This document shows, piece by piece, positions 36,790 through 45,654 of a stretch of 60,495 nucleotides of DNA; positions within the stretch are counted from its first letter, which is position 1, and the number at the start of each line of letters is the position of its first letter. Source of the stretch: Achromobacter arsenitoxydans SY8 (GTDB taxonomy: Bacteria; Pseudomonadota; Gammaproteobacteria; Burkholderiales; Burkholderiaceae_B); assembly GCF_000236785.1 (NCBI RefSeq), contig NZ_AGUF01000079.1, forward strand, positions 1 to 60,495, read 5' to 3'. The notes below the pieces were generated by a model that was not told where the DNA came from, did not search any database, and saw nothing but the letters and a program-made list of their open reading frames with translations. A program made the translations under genes and the position numbers.

Positions 36790-36890
36790 TCGGCAGTGGC
36801 TTGATTGCACGCATCTCGACCCAGGCCGGTTCGGCGAATAATTGAGATACATTGGAATGCCCCGCCGCCCGCCAAACAAAGGAGACGCCC

Positions 36891-37316
36891 ATGAAACGCA
36901 TCCTGATTCCCGTCGACGGTTCCGAGACCGCGCTCAATGCGGTCAAGGCGCTTCTTGAAGCCCGCCGCTACGATCCCATCGAGCGCGTAGACCTGCTGAC
37001 GGTCCAGGTGCCGCTGCAATCGGGCAAGTTCAGCAGCGGCCTGTCGCAGGCCGAGATCGACGCCTATCACGCCGAAGAAGCCCAGGCCGCGGTGCAGGCC
37101 GCCAGCGCCCTGCTGGATCAGGCGGGCGTGCCGTTCGAGATCCACATCGAAACCGGCGCCGCCGCGGAGACCATCGCGCGCGTGGCCGGCGACACCGGCG
37201 CCAACGAAATCTTCATGGGCACGCGCGGGCTGGGTTCGGTATCGGCCCTGTTCATGGGCTCCGTCGCCACGGGCGTGCTGTCCCTGACGGAACTGCCCGT
37301 CACGCTGGTCAAGTAA
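36891..37316 (+). CDS. Universal stress protein
   Basis: 141 residues, UspA fold. The ATP-binding motif GTRGLGSVSALFMGSVA near residues 107-123 has the G-x2-G-x9-G-S spacing of ATP-binding members. MKRILIPVDGSETA is the usual start; GGAG lies 6 nt before ATG 36891, which rules out a longer in-frame opening at 36852. Followed after 15 bp by a second Usp gene; the two probably act as a pair. Confidence 0.9.
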   Translation: MKRILIPVDGSETALNAVKALLEARRYDPIERVDLLTVQVPLQSGKFSSGLSQAEIDAYHAEEAQAAVQAASALLDQAGVPFEIHIETGAAAETIARVAGDTGANEIFMGTRGLGSVSALFMGSVATGVLSLTELPVTLVK

Positions 37317-37331
37317 GGCAAAGGAGCTCCC

Positions 37332-37760
37332 ATGCTGAACATCCTCGTTCCCGTCGACGGCTCCGAAAACGCCGACCGCGCCGTCGTGTACGCCCGCCGC
37401 CTGGCCCAGGGCGCCGAATCCGCGCGCATCCACCTGATCAACGTGCAAACGCCGCCGCGCGGCCGCGCCGGCCTGTCGCGCATGATCACGCAGGAAATGA
37501 TCGACGACTTCTACACCCGCGAAGGCCAGGAGGCCGGCGAAGAGGCGCGCAAGCTGCTGGGCGCCGCCGGCGTCGACCACGTGAGCCACGTCGTCTTCGG
37601 GCACGCGGCAACCGAAATCGCCGGCTATGCAAATGACCACGGCTGCGACCGCATCGTCATGGGCACGCGCGGCAACGGCACGCTGGCCAATATTTTCATC
37701 GGCTCGGTGGCCAATCAGGTGGTGCAGCTGGCGCAGATGCCCGTGACGCTGGTGAAGTAG
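37332..37760 (+). CDS. Universal stress protein
   Basis: 142 residues. Same fold as its neighbour but clearly diverged (MLNILVPVDGSENADRAVVYARRLA; GTRGNGTLANIFIGSVANQVV). The phosphate-binding spacing is intact, so ATP binding is expected. AAGGAG precedes the ATG. It converges with the histidine kinase gene 16 bp away. Confidence 0.9.
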   Translation: MLNILVPVDGSENADRAVVYARRLAQGAESARIHLINVQTPPRGRAGLSRMITQEMIDDFYTREGQEAGEEARKLLGAAGVDHVSHVVFGHAATEIAGYANDHGCDRIVMGTRGNGTLANIFIGSVANQVVQLAQMPVTLVK

Positions 37761-37776
37761 GAAAAGCGCGCCGGCC

Positions 37777-39168
37777 TCATGCGGCAGGCAGCCACAGCGA
37801 CACTCTCAGCCCGCCCAGCGGGGAACGATCGGCGCGCACCTCGCCGCCGTAGGTGCCCGCCAGATCGCGCACGATGTCCAGGCCCAGCCCCGATCCGGGC
37901 TGCTGTTCGTCCACGCGCACGCCGCGCAGGAAGATGCGTTCGCGCTCGTGGTCCTCGATGCCGGACCCGTCGTCCTCGATGTGGATCAGCAGCCTGCCCG
38001 GCCCCGCGTGGGCCGCGGACAGCCTTACCCGCTTGTGCGCCCATTTGCAGGCGTTGTCCAGCAGATTGCCCAGCATTTCCTGCAGGTCCTGCGCCTCGCC
38101 CCGGAACACCATGTCGGGCGGAAAAGCCGCCGCCTCGATGACCAGGCCGCGCTGGGCATGCAGGCGCTGCATGGCGCGCAGCAGCCCTTGTACCGGCGCC
38201 TGCAAGGGCGTGCGGCTGTCGGCGGCGCTGGATGACGCCGCGGCCCGGGCGCGCGCCAGATGGTGGTCGATCTGGCGGTTCGCGGCGCCGACCTGTTCAC
38301 GCACCAGCGCGGCAAGCGCCGGGTCTTCGCGCGCGGCCGCGTTGGCCAGGATGGCCAGCGGCGTCTTGACCGCGTGCGCCAGATTGCCGGCCTGCGTGCG
38401 TGCGCGCTGGACGATATCGGCGTTCATGGCCAGCACCTTGTTGAAGTCGTCGACCAGCGGCTGGATTTCGCTGGGAAAGCGCCCTTCGATGCGGCTGCTG
38501 CCGCCGGCATTCTGCGCAGCCAGCTGTCGCCGCAACAGGGCCAGCGGACGCAGGCCGACAAACACTTGCACCACCGCCGCCAGCGTCAGTCCCGCTGCCA
38601 GTACGCCCAGCGCGATGGCCAGCATCCGGTTGAACCGGCCTATGGGTTCGGCCAGCACCCGCCGGTCGGCCGCCACGATCAGGCGCAGCGGCGCGGCGTC
38701 CTCTTCGGCCGGCTTCAGGACGCGCGTCAGCGCGGCGAGCTTACGCCCTTCCGGGCCCCCGATGTCCTGCGCCTGGTCCTGGTCCTGCTCCTGGCCCGCC
38801 GCGGGTGCCGGCACGGCCAGCGTCTGGTCCCACAGCGACCGCGAGCGCGCCACGCCCGCGGCGGCGGGCAGCAAGCCATCCGGCAGCCGGTCGATCTGCC
38901 AGTACAGACCCGACAGGGGCTGCTCCAGGCGCGGATCGCTTAGTGGCGGAGCAACGACGGGGCGCCCGTCCGCGTCCACGTTGACGGAGGCGGTGAGCTG
39001 ATTCAGATGCAGCGTCAGCTCGGACTGCAATTGCTGCGTGATGTGCTGGCGGAACAGGCTGGCCAGGCCCCAGCCCGCCAGCGCCACGGACGCCACGATC
39101 CAGGCCAGCGTTCCGGCCAGCAGCCGCAGCCGCAGCGATCCCGCCAGGCCTGCCCGCCGCGCCTTCAT
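37777..39168 (-). CDS. Two-component sensor histidine kinase
   Basis: 463 residues. Two membrane helices (about 15-38 and 184-206) flank a periplasmic sensor region of ~145 residues with a Gln/Asp-rich stretch near 126-136. The phospho-accepting histidine is H265 in NLAHAVKTPLA; the N box is NLLDNACKWA (368-377), and DDGSGI and GSGLGLDIV follow in the ATPase domain. The layout resembles PhoQ-type kinases. The ATG at 39168 overlaps the response regulator stop by 4 bp. Confidence 0.93.
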   Translation of the reverse strand: MKARRAGLAGSLRLRLLAGTLAWIVASVALAGWGLASLFRQHITQQLQSELTLHLNQLTASVNVDADGRPVVAPPLSDPRLEQPLSGLYWQIDRLPDGLLPAAAGVARSRSLWDQTLAVPAPAAGQEQDQDQAQDIGGPEGRKLAALTRVLKPAEEDAAPLRLIVAADRRVLAEPIGRFNRMLAIALGVLAAGLTLAAVVQVFVGLRPLALLRRQLAAQNAGGSSRIEGRFPSEIQPLVDDFNKVLAMNADIVQRARTQAGNLAHAVKTPLAILANAAAREDPALAALVREQVGAANRQIDHHLARARAAASSSAADSRTPLQAPVQGLLRAMQRLHAQRGLVIEAAAFPPDMVFRGEAQDLQEMLGNLLDNACKWAHKRVRLSAAHAGPGRLLIHIEDDGSGIEDHERERIFLRGVRVDEQQPGSGLGLDIVRDLAGTYGGEVRADRSPLGGLRVSLWLPAA

Positions 39169-39827
39169 GGTTGCGGCGCCAGGCGGTAGCCCAGCCCGCG
39201 CACGGTTTCGATGGTGTCGGGCGGCAGCTTCTTGCGCAGGCGGCCGATGAAGACCTCGATAGTGTTGGAATCGCGGTCGAAGTCCTGCGCATAAATGTGT
39301 TCGGTCAGCTCGGCGCGGGAAACGACTTCGCCCGCCCGCTGCATCAGCACCGACAGTACCTTGAACTCGTGGCTGGTCAGGTTCAGCGCCTGCCCATCGA
39401 CGGTGACCCTGGCATGGCGGGTATCCAGCATCAGCGGACCGCAGCGCCACTGCGCGCTGGCGTGCGCCGTAGTGCGCCGCAACAACGCGCGCACGCGCGC
39501 CAGCAGTTCTTCCATGTGGAAAGGCTTGGCCAGGTAGTCGTCGGCGCCCGCGTCGATGCCCGTCACCTTCTCGTGCCAGCTGTCCCGCGCCGTCAGGATG
39601 AGCACCGGCATATTGCGGCCGGCGGCGCGCCAGCGCTTCAGCGCGGTCAACCCGTCCATGACCGGCAGCCCCAGGTCCAGCACCACTGCGTCGAACGCTT
39701 CCACATCGCCCAGGAAATGCGCCGATTCGCCGTCCGCCGCTTCGTCCACCGTGTAGCCGGCGCCGCGCAGCGCCTCGGCAAGCTGGCCGGCCAGCGTGGG
39801 CTCGTCTTCGACCACCAGTATCCGCAT
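39165..39827 (-). CDS. OmpR/PhoP-family response regulator
   Basis: 220 residues. Receiver domain with D51 as phosphorylation site and K101 conserved; winged-helix output domain at about 125-218 (LTSHEFKVLSVLMQRAGEVVSRAELTEHIYAQDFDRDSNTIEVFIGRLRKKL), the PhoP/QseB/PmrA type. It sits between the kinase and a PepSY gene, overlapping both, so the three are one operon. Tandem ATGAAC repeats upstream of the PepSY gene fit its predicted binding mode. Confidence 0.95.
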   Translation of the reverse strand: MRILVVEDEPTLAGQLAEALRGAGYTVDEAADGESAHFLGDVEAFDAVVLDLGLPVMDGLTALKRWRAAGRNMPVLILTARDSWHEKVTGIDAGADDYLAKPFHMEELLARVRALLRRTTAHASAQWRCGPLMLDTRHARVTVDGQALNLTSHEFKVLSVLMQRAGEVVSRAELTEHIYAQDFDRDSNTIEVFIGRLRKKLPPDTIETVRGLGYRLAPQP

Positions 39828-40174
39828 CAGTCCCTGCTCTTGAATTTGATGTCGCGCCCCTTGGCGGAAATCACCGTGCCGTCGCGCGCGTCGATCTCCA
39901 GCTTGAGGATGCCTCCGCCGCTTTGCAGCACGCGGATTTCGTAGATGAACTCGTCATCTTCCTCTTCGAATTCGACCTTGACCACCTGCCCCGGGAACTC
40001 GCGCTCGACGATGTCCAGCACCGCCCCCAAGGGCAGCACCTTGCCGGCCTCCAGGGCCTGGCGCGCGCGTTCGTGATCGCTTTCGCCGGCCGCGCCGCTG
40101 CCCGGCCCGACGGCCAGGGCCAGCGCCAGCGCGCAGCCAGACAGCAAGACGCCGACGCGCCGACTCAGATTCAT
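39827..40174 (-). CDS. Exported PepSY-domain protein
   Basis: 115 residues with a signal peptide (ends near residue 28, GSGAAG). The PepSY domain follows: GKVLPLGAVLDIVEREFPGQVVKVEFEEEDDEFIYEIRVLQSGGGILKLEIDARDGTVI. PepSY proteins are exported regulators or chaperone-like inhibitors; here it probably modulates the sensor kinase or buffers metal or cell-wall stress. First gene of the operon; its last base is shared with the response regulator start. Confidence 0.85.
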   Translation of the reverse strand: MNLSRRVGVLLSGCALALALAVGPGSGAAGESDHERARQALEAGKVLPLGAVLDIVEREFPGQVVKVEFEEEDDEFIYEIRVLQSGGGILKLEIDARDGTVISAKGRDIKFKSRD

Positions 40175-40243
40175 GCCGTTTTCCGCAGCGCCGCAGCGCC
40201 GGACCTCCAGGGTGGGACGAGTCCCGTTTATACCGCGCGGCGG

Positions 40244-40282
40244 ATGAACCTGACATGAACGGCCGCTTCAGAAAGGGTTCAT
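40244..40282. promoter_or_regulatory. Candidate response-regulator sites between two PepSY genes
   Basis: ATGAAC at 40244-40249 and again at 40255-40260, exactly 11 bp apart, the spacing used by OmpR/PhoP-family dimers; an inverted copy GTTCAT lies at 40277-40282. The site is in the 198-bp gap between the divergent PepSY-type genes and could control both. Confidence 0.6.
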
Positions 40283-40372
40283 GCGCGCTATTCAACAATG
40301 CTTCCAGGGTCGTAAAGACGGCCCGCGTCCCTTCCGACGCTTTTCTTCCGACACTCCAAGGAGATTCACCTC

Positions 40373-40684
40373 ATGACGCGCATTCAGAAAACCCTGGCAG
40401 CCCTGGCAATCGGCACGTGCTCGCTCGTCGCGGTCGTCCCGGCGCTTGCGCAATCCGGCGCGGCGCCTACAACCGCAGCCGCGCCGGCCGCGGCGGCCCC
40501 GATGCTGACGATCCGCCAGGTCTACGACAAGATGGAAGCGGCCGGCTACCGCAACATTTCCGAGATCGAGCGTTCCAGCAAGCATGGCTATGAGGTCAAG
40601 GCCTACGACCCGCAGGGCCAGCGCGTCAAGCTGCGCGTCGACCCGCAGTCGGGCGCCGTCACCCGCAGCCGCTTCGACGATTGA
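40373..40684 (+). CDS. Small exported PepSY-like protein
   Basis: 103 residues. Signal peptide to about residue 27 (VVPALAQ), an Ala-rich linker, then a PepSY-like unit: LTIRQVYDKMEAAGYRNISEIERSSKHGYEVKAYDPQGQRVKLRVDPQSGAVTR. It is divergent from the PepSY/two-component operon and may be under the same regulator, forming a feedback pair. AAGGAG precedes the ATG. Confidence 0.82.
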   Translation: MTRIQKTLAALAIGTCSLVAVVPALAQSGAAPTTAAAPAAAAPMLTIRQVYDKMEAAGYRNISEIERSSKHGYEVKAYDPQGQRVKLRVDPQSGAVTRSRFDD

Positions 40685-40778
40685 GCCCACACCGGCGCCC
40701 GACAGGCTGCGTGACGGTGATGGATCGGGCACGCGCCCCTACAATGGCCGTTCCCGAATTCGACACACTGGAGCGAAC

Positions 40779-41483
40779 ATGAGCACGGAAAAGGTGGCGG
40801 TCCTTACGGCGGCTGGCAGCGGCATGGGCGCCGCGGCGGCGCGCAAGCTGGCGGCGGACGGATACCGCGTCGCAATACTGTCGTCGTCCGGCAAGGGCGA
40901 GACCCTGGCGCAGGAACTCGGCGGCCTGGGCGTCACCGGCTCGAACCGTTCGCCCGAGGACCTGGCCCGGCTGGTGGACGCCACGCTGCAGAAGTGGGGC
41001 CGAATCGACGCGGTAGTCAACAGCGCGGGCCACGGCCCCAAGGGCCCGCTGCTGGAACTCAGCGACGACGACTGGCACCTGGGCATGGAGTTCTACCTGC
41101 TGAACGTCGTGCGCATCACGCGCCTGGTCGCCCCCGTCATGCAAAAGCAGAAGTCCGGCGCCATCGTCAACATTTCCACCTACGCCACCTTCGAGCCCGA
41201 GGCGCTGTTTCCGACGTCGGGCGTGTTCCGCGCCGGGCTGGCCGCCTTCACCAAGGTCTTCACGGACGAATACGCCCAGCACAACGTGCGGATGAACAAC
41301 GTGCTGCCGGGTTTCATCGACAGCCTGCCCGAAAAAGAAGACCGCCGCACGCGCATCCCGATGGGCCGCTATGGCACGTCGCAGGAAGTGGCGGACTTGA
41401 TCGCGTTCCTGGCGTCGGACGCCTCGTCCTACATCACCGGCCAGAACATCCGCATCGACGGCGGCATCACGCGTTCCGTGTAA
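40779..41483 (+). CDS. SDR-family protein with substituted active site
   Basis: 234 residues with the short-chain dehydrogenase fold. The cofactor loop is TAAGSGMG (residues 10-17), NSAG (81-84) is intact, and the catalytic serine is S133 (NISTYA). At the place of the usual Tyr-x3-Lys the sequence reads S147-G-V-F-R151, so both key residues are replaced. Either the enzyme works differently or it binds cofactor without oxidoreductase activity. The end GQNIRIDGGITRSV is normal. ATG 40779 has GGAG upstream. No operon partner. Confidence 0.88.
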   Translation: MSTEKVAVLTAAGSGMGAAAARKLAADGYRVAILSSSGKGETLAQELGGLGVTGSNRSPEDLARLVDATLQKWGRIDAVVNSAGHGPKGPLLELSDDDWHLGMEFYLLNVVRITRLVAPVMQKQKSGAIVNISTYATFEPEALFPTSGVFRAGLAAFTKVFTDEYAQHNVRMNNVLPGFIDSLPEKEDRRTRIPMGRYGTSQEVADLIAFLASDASSYITGQNIRIDGGITRSV

Positions 41484-41490
41484 GGCCTGA

Positions 41491-41510
41491 CGCGGGGCAA
41501 TCGCCCCGCG
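41491..41510 (+). terminator. Perfect GC hairpin after the SDR gene
   Basis: CGCGGGGC-AATC-GCCCCGCG, 7 nt after the stop. There is no T run, so termination would be weak or factor-assisted. Confidence 0.5.
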
Positions 41511-41611
41511 ATCTCATGCATTTGGCGTAGTCCCTCATCCGAATGACGGTATTGAAGCCCGCGCCGGGCATTTAGTACCGTAGGTTGTCGCATTCGACGA
41601 GGTGCCTGCGC

Positions 41612-43162
41612 ATGTCCGCTACGCCGTCAGCGGCTGCGCCGCAGTCCGCATCCCCCACTCCAGGCCAGGCCTCGCGCTTTCTGGCGCAGGCCACGTTCGG
41701 CCCCACGCCGGCGGACATCGACGCCGTGACGCGGGTCGGCTACGCGGCCTGGCTGGACGCGCAGCTTGCCATGCCTGCGTCCCAGACCCACTTCGACTGG
41801 CTGCTGCAGAAGCAGAAAAATACCGAGGCGTTCAAGGGCAACGGCATCAATGCGCCGCTGGACTCCACGCTGTGGCGCAAGTTCATCAGCGCGCCCGACC
41901 AGGTGCGCACGCGCGTGGCGTTTTCGCTGTCGGAGATCTTCGTCGTCGGGGTATCGTCCATCACGGCGTCCTGGCCGCTGTTCGGCGCGGCGGGGTTCAT
42001 GGACCTGCTGGCCGAGCACGCGCTCGGCAACTACCAGGACCTGCTGACCGCCGTGACGCGCAACCTGTCCATGGGCTGCATGCTGACCTATCGCGGCAAC
42101 CGCAAGGAAGATCCCAAAACCGGCCGCCATCCCGACGAAAACTACGCGCGCGAGGTCATGCAGCTGTTCAGCATCGGGCTGCTGGAACTGGAACAGGACG
42201 GCACGGTCCGGCTGGTCCGGGGCAAGCCCGTCGAGACCTACACCAATGCGGACGTGCAGGGCCTGGCCAAGGTGTTCACCGGATGGGACATCAACGGGCC
42301 GGAAACCGACGTGGAATTCCACCGGCGGCCCATGGCGCTGAATAATGCGCTGCATTCGATGTCGGAAAAGCGCTTCCTGGGCGCGGTCATCCCGCCGGGC
42401 ACGGACGGGCACCTGTCCCTCAAGCGCGCCATGGACGTCATCTGCGCCCACCCCAACGTCGGGCCCTTCATCGGCATGCAGCTCATCCAGCGCATGGTGA
42501 CCAGCAATCCCAGCCCCGCCTATGTCGGCCGCGTGTCCGCCGTGTTCAACGACGACGGCAAGGGCCGGCGCGGCAACCTGAAGGCGGTGGTGCGCGCCAT
42601 CCTGCTGGATCCGGAGGCCCGTCAGCCGGATCTGGACTCGCCATACTGGGGCAAGGTGCGCGAACCCATCCTGCGGTTTTCGGGCTGGGCGCGGGCTTTC
42701 GGCGCCAATTCCAACAATGGCGAATGGGCGATGCCGGACACCACCGACAACACGATCCGCCTGGCGCAAAGCCCGTTGCGGTCGGCCACCGTGTTCAACT
42801 TCTTCCGCCCCCGCTACGTGCCGCCGGTGACCGAACTGGCCCGCAGGCATCTGGTGGCGCCCGAACTGCAGATCACGGACGAGACCAGCATCGCCGGCTA
42901 CCTGAACTTTCTTGCGATCTATGCGGACCGCGGCTGGGAAGACCTGCAGACGTCCTACACGCCCGAAATCGCGCTGGCCCGGGACCCCGACGCGCTGGTG
43001 GCGCGCGTGGCGCTGCTGCTGGCGGGCGACGCCTTCAGCCAGCGCACCGCGGCCTCCATCGCCAAAGCCGTGGCCACGCTGCCGCCCGACCGGCCGCGCG
43101 ACCGGGTGCGAGCCGCCATCATGCTGGTGGCCGCCACCCCCGAATACCTGGTGCAGAAATGA
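41612..43162 (+). CDS. DUF1800 family protein
   Basis: 516 residues. The DUF1800 landmarks are clear: ASRFLAQATFGPTPADIDAV at the start, HPDENYAREVMQLFSIGLLELEQDGT in the middle, LAKVFTGWDI, and SPLRSATVFNFFRPRY later. The family's reaction is unknown; it is nearly always next to a DUF1501 gene, as here (ATGA overlap). There is no obvious signal peptide, so it may ride with its Tat-exported partner or stay inside. ATG 41612 is preferred over a TTG nine codons upstream. Confidence 0.9.
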   Translation: MSATPSAAAPQSASPTPGQASRFLAQATFGPTPADIDAVTRVGYAAWLDAQLAMPASQTHFDWLLQKQKNTEAFKGNGINAPLDSTLWRKFISAPDQVRTRVAFSLSEIFVVGVSSITASWPLFGAAGFMDLLAEHALGNYQDLLTAVTRNLSMGCMLTYRGNRKEDPKTGRHPDENYAREVMQLFSIGLLELEQDGTVRLVRGKPVETYTNADVQGLAKVFTGWDINGPETDVEFHRRPMALNNALHSMSEKRFLGAVIPPGTDGHLSLKRAMDVICAHPNVGPFIGMQLIQRMVTSNPSPAYVGRVSAVFNDDGKGRRGNLKAVVRAILLDPEARQPDLDSPYWGKVREPILRFSGWARAFGANSNNGEWAMPDTTDNTIRLAQSPLRSATVFNFFRPRYVPPVTELARRHLVAPELQITDETSIAGYLNFLAIYADRGWEDLQTSYTPEIALARDPDALVARVALLLAGDAFSQRTAASIAKAVATLPPDRPRDRVRAAIMLVAATPEYLVQK

Positions 43163-44637
43163 CACGCAGCCACGACGACGATCGCGAAGACTCAGACCGC
43201 CGCGGTTTCGACCGCCGCGGTGTCGACCGCCGCACCTTTCTGCGCGCCTGCGCGCTGGGCGCGACCGGCGCGGCGGCGCCGCTGGCCCTGAACCTTGCCG
43301 CGATCGGCGCGGCTGCGGCGCAATCGGCCCCATCGACCTACAAGGCGCTGGTCTGCGTGTTCCTGTACGGCGGCAACGATCCCTACAACACGCTGGTTCC
43401 GTACGATCCGTCTTCGTACCGGGCCTATGCCGCGGCGCGCGGCGACATCGCCCTGCCCCGCGACGCGCTGCGCGCCACGGTCCTGCGCGGCAAGGCGGCC
43501 ACGCCGGGCGGGATGCAGTTCGCCCTGGCGCCCGCGCTGGCGCCGCTGGCCCCGCTGTACGAGCGCGGCGACATGGCGGCGCTGCTGAACGTCGGCCCGC
43601 TGGTGGTCCCCACCACCAAGGCGGAATACATCGGCGCGCGCGTGCCGCTGCCGCCCAAGCTGTTTTCGCACAACGACCAGCAATCCTTCTGGCAGGCGCT
43701 GGCCCCGGAAGGCGCGTCGTCGGGCTGGGCCGGCCGGCTGACCGACCTGTTCGCGGGCGCCAACGCGCAGCGCACCTTCACCGGCATCACGGCCGGCGGC
43801 AGCACCGTGCTGCTGGCGGGCCGCAAGGTGGCCGGCTACCGCGTGGGCATCAACGGATCGACGCAGATAGATATGCTGCATCGCGACATGTACGGTTCCA
43901 GCGCCTGCACCGCCCTGCTCCGGGATCTGATCACCGAGCCGCGCGAGCATCTGATGGAACGCGAGATGTCGCGCATCGCCGCCCAATCCATCTCGGCCGA
44001 CACGCGCCTGCGCGCCGCCTTGGCCGGGGTGGCCGTGCCGGGGGACTTTGCGTCGCCGCTGGCCCAGCAGCTGCGGATCGTGGCGCGCATCATCGGCGCC
44101 CGCGAGGCGCTGGGCGCGCGCCGCCAGGTGTTCTTCGTGTCGCAGAACGGCTACGACAACCACACCGGTCTGAACGACACGCACCCCGCGCTGCTGCGCG
44201 AGCTGGGCCAGGCGCTGGCGGCGTTCCAGCAGGCCATCGCGGACATGGGCATGGCGGACCAGGTCACCACCTTCACGGCCTCCGAGTTCGGGCGCACGCT
44301 GGGCTCCAACGGCAACGGGTCGGACCACGGCTGGGGCTCGCACCACTTCGTGCTGGGCGGCGCGGTCAACGGCGGGCGCTGCTACGGCGACCATCCCGAG
44401 ATTGCGGTCAACGGGCCGGGCTTCGTCGACAACGGCCGCCTGCTGCCCACCACCGCGGTGGACCAGCTGGGCGCGTCGCTGGGAACGTGGTTCGGGGCCA
44501 GCCGGGATGATCTGCGAATGGTGTTTCCGAATCTCAGGCACTTCGGCGCGGAACCCCTTGGGATACTTGAGCGACTGCCCGCCGACGGCCCCGACCGGGC
44601 GGCCGCCCCTGGCGCTGGCGGCCCAACCGCTCTATAA
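43159..44637 (+). CDS. DUF1501 family protein, Tat-exported
   Basis: 492 residues. A twin-arginine signal at R24-R25 (VDRRTFLRACALGATGAAAPLALNL) is preceded by a repeated DRRGFDRRGV run, so three RR pairs occur in the first 25 residues. The mature part is a DUF1501 domain, distantly related to alkaline phosphatase/sulfatase folds, with LVCVFLYGGNDPYNTLVPYD, SQNGYDNHTGLNDTHPALLRELGQAL and TASEFGRTLGSNGNGSDHGWGSHHF. Translation is coupled to DUF1800; the pair probably acts together in the periplasm. Confidence 0.9.
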   Translation: MTRSHDDDREDSDRRGFDRRGVDRRTFLRACALGATGAAAPLALNLAAIGAAAAQSAPSTYKALVCVFLYGGNDPYNTLVPYDPSSYRAYAAARGDIALPRDALRATVLRGKAATPGGMQFALAPALAPLAPLYERGDMAALLNVGPLVVPTTKAEYIGARVPLPPKLFSHNDQQSFWQALAPEGASSGWAGRLTDLFAGANAQRTFTGITAGGSTVLLAGRKVAGYRVGINGSTQIDMLHRDMYGSSACTALLRDLITEPREHLMEREMSRIAAQSISADTRLRAALAGVAVPGDFASPLAQQLRIVARIIGAREALGARRQVFFVSQNGYDNHTGLNDTHPALLRELGQALAAFQQAIADMGMADQVTTFTASEFGRTLGSNGNGSDHGWGSHHFVLGGAVNGGRCYGDHPEIAVNGPGFVDNGRLLPTTAVDQLGASLGTWFGASRDDLRMVFPNLRHFGAEPLGILERLPADGPDRAAAPGAGGPTAL

Positions 44638-44702
44638 CGTCAGGCAACGGCCCCAAACCCCGGGGCCCGCAGGCGTATCCCCAATCTCTCCGCAACCGCA
44701 TC

Positions 44703-45167
44703 ATGAGCCTCACTCCCGATCTGGCGTTGCAGTCCGCCACCGAAGAAGACCTGCCGTTCCTGCTGTCCCTGCGCAAGTCCACCATGACCGAGCATCTGCG
44801 GCGCGCCGGCGCCCCGCTGGACGACGATCACCACATGGCGCGCATCCGCTACCACTTCGACGACGCGCAGATCGTCTGGCTGGACGGCAGGCCGGCCGGG
44901 CTGTTCAAGCATTACCGCGACACCGCCGGGTGGCGCATCGTCCAGATCCAGATCGACCCCGCCTTCCAGGGCCAGGGGCTGGGCCGCCGGCTGCTGGCCG
45001 GCGTGCTGGACCAGGCGGACGCGGAGGGCGCGCCGGTCACGCTAAGCGTGCTCAAGGGCAACCCCGCCCGGCGGCTGTACGAAGCGCTGGGCTTCACCCC
45101 CGTCAAGGAGACCGAGCTGGAGCATGAAATGCGGTACGAACCCGGCGCCGTCCGGCCGGCTGGCTGA
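44703..45167 (+). CDS. GNAT-family N-acetyltransferase
   Basis: 154 residues. The acetyl-CoA binding segment is VQIQIDPAFQGQGLGRRLLAGVLDQA (Q/R-x2-G-x-G/A loop), followed by LSVLKGNPARRLYEALGF, the usual closing motif. The acceptor substrate cannot be told. It lies 65 bp after the DUF1501 gene and has no closer partner. Confidence 0.88.
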   Translation: MSLTPDLALQSATEEDLPFLLSLRKSTMTEHLRRAGAPLDDDHHMARIRYHFDDAQIVWLDGRPAGLFKHYRDTAGWRIVQIQIDPAFQGQGLGRRLLAGVLDQADAEGAPVTLSVLKGNPARRLYEALGFTPVKETELEHEMRYEPGAVRPAG

Positions 45168-45262
45168 ACCTCTGCGATTTTTTTCGGCGCCTAGGGAATA
45201 ATGCGGCGCCGCCCAGCGTCCGTAGAGGGCAGTCCCCCACTTTCCCACCTACGAGGCACACC

Positions 45263-45631
45263 ATGCGCAAACACACCGCCGCGGCCCTGGCATTCGCCTG
45301 CGCCGCCCTGTTTTCGGCCGGCGCCCACGCCCAGGCCGTCAAGACCCAGGACGGCATCCTGGTCAATAGCGCCGGCATGACGCTGTACACGTTCGACAAG
45401 GACTCCGCAGGCAAGAGCGTCTGCGTCGACCAGTGCGCCAAGGCCTGGCCGCCCGCCATGGCCCCGGCCGACGCCAAGCCGATGGGCGACCTGACGGTCA
45501 TCACCCGGGACGACGGCAGCAAGCAATGGGCGCACAAGGGCAAGCCCCTGTACCTGTTCACCAAGGACACCAAGCCGGGCGACAAGACCGGCGACAACTT
45601 CAAGGAAATCTGGCACGTCGTCAAGCCCTGA
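45263..45631 (+). CDS. Secreted YxFxxD-repeat protein (COG4315-like)
   Basis: 122 residues. Sec signal to about residue 24 (AGAHAQ). Two repeats follow, each with the family motif: Y42-T-F-D-K-D and Y97-L-F-T-K-D, each followed by a Trp-Pro- or Trp-His-type end (KAWPPAM, EIWHVV). C54 and C58 could form a short-range disulfide. Relatives are often lipoproteins of unknown role; this one lacks a lipobox. It precedes an ECF sigma gene by 23 bp and may belong to that operon. Confidence 0.82.
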   Translation: MRKHTAAALAFACAALFSAGAHAQAVKTQDGILVNSAGMTLYTFDKDSAGKSVCVDQCAKAWPPAMAPADAKPMGDLTVITRDDGSKQWAHKGKPLYLFTKDTKPGDKTGDNFKEIWHVVKP

Positions 45632-45654
45632 TACGGAAGGTTCCCGTTCAGACC

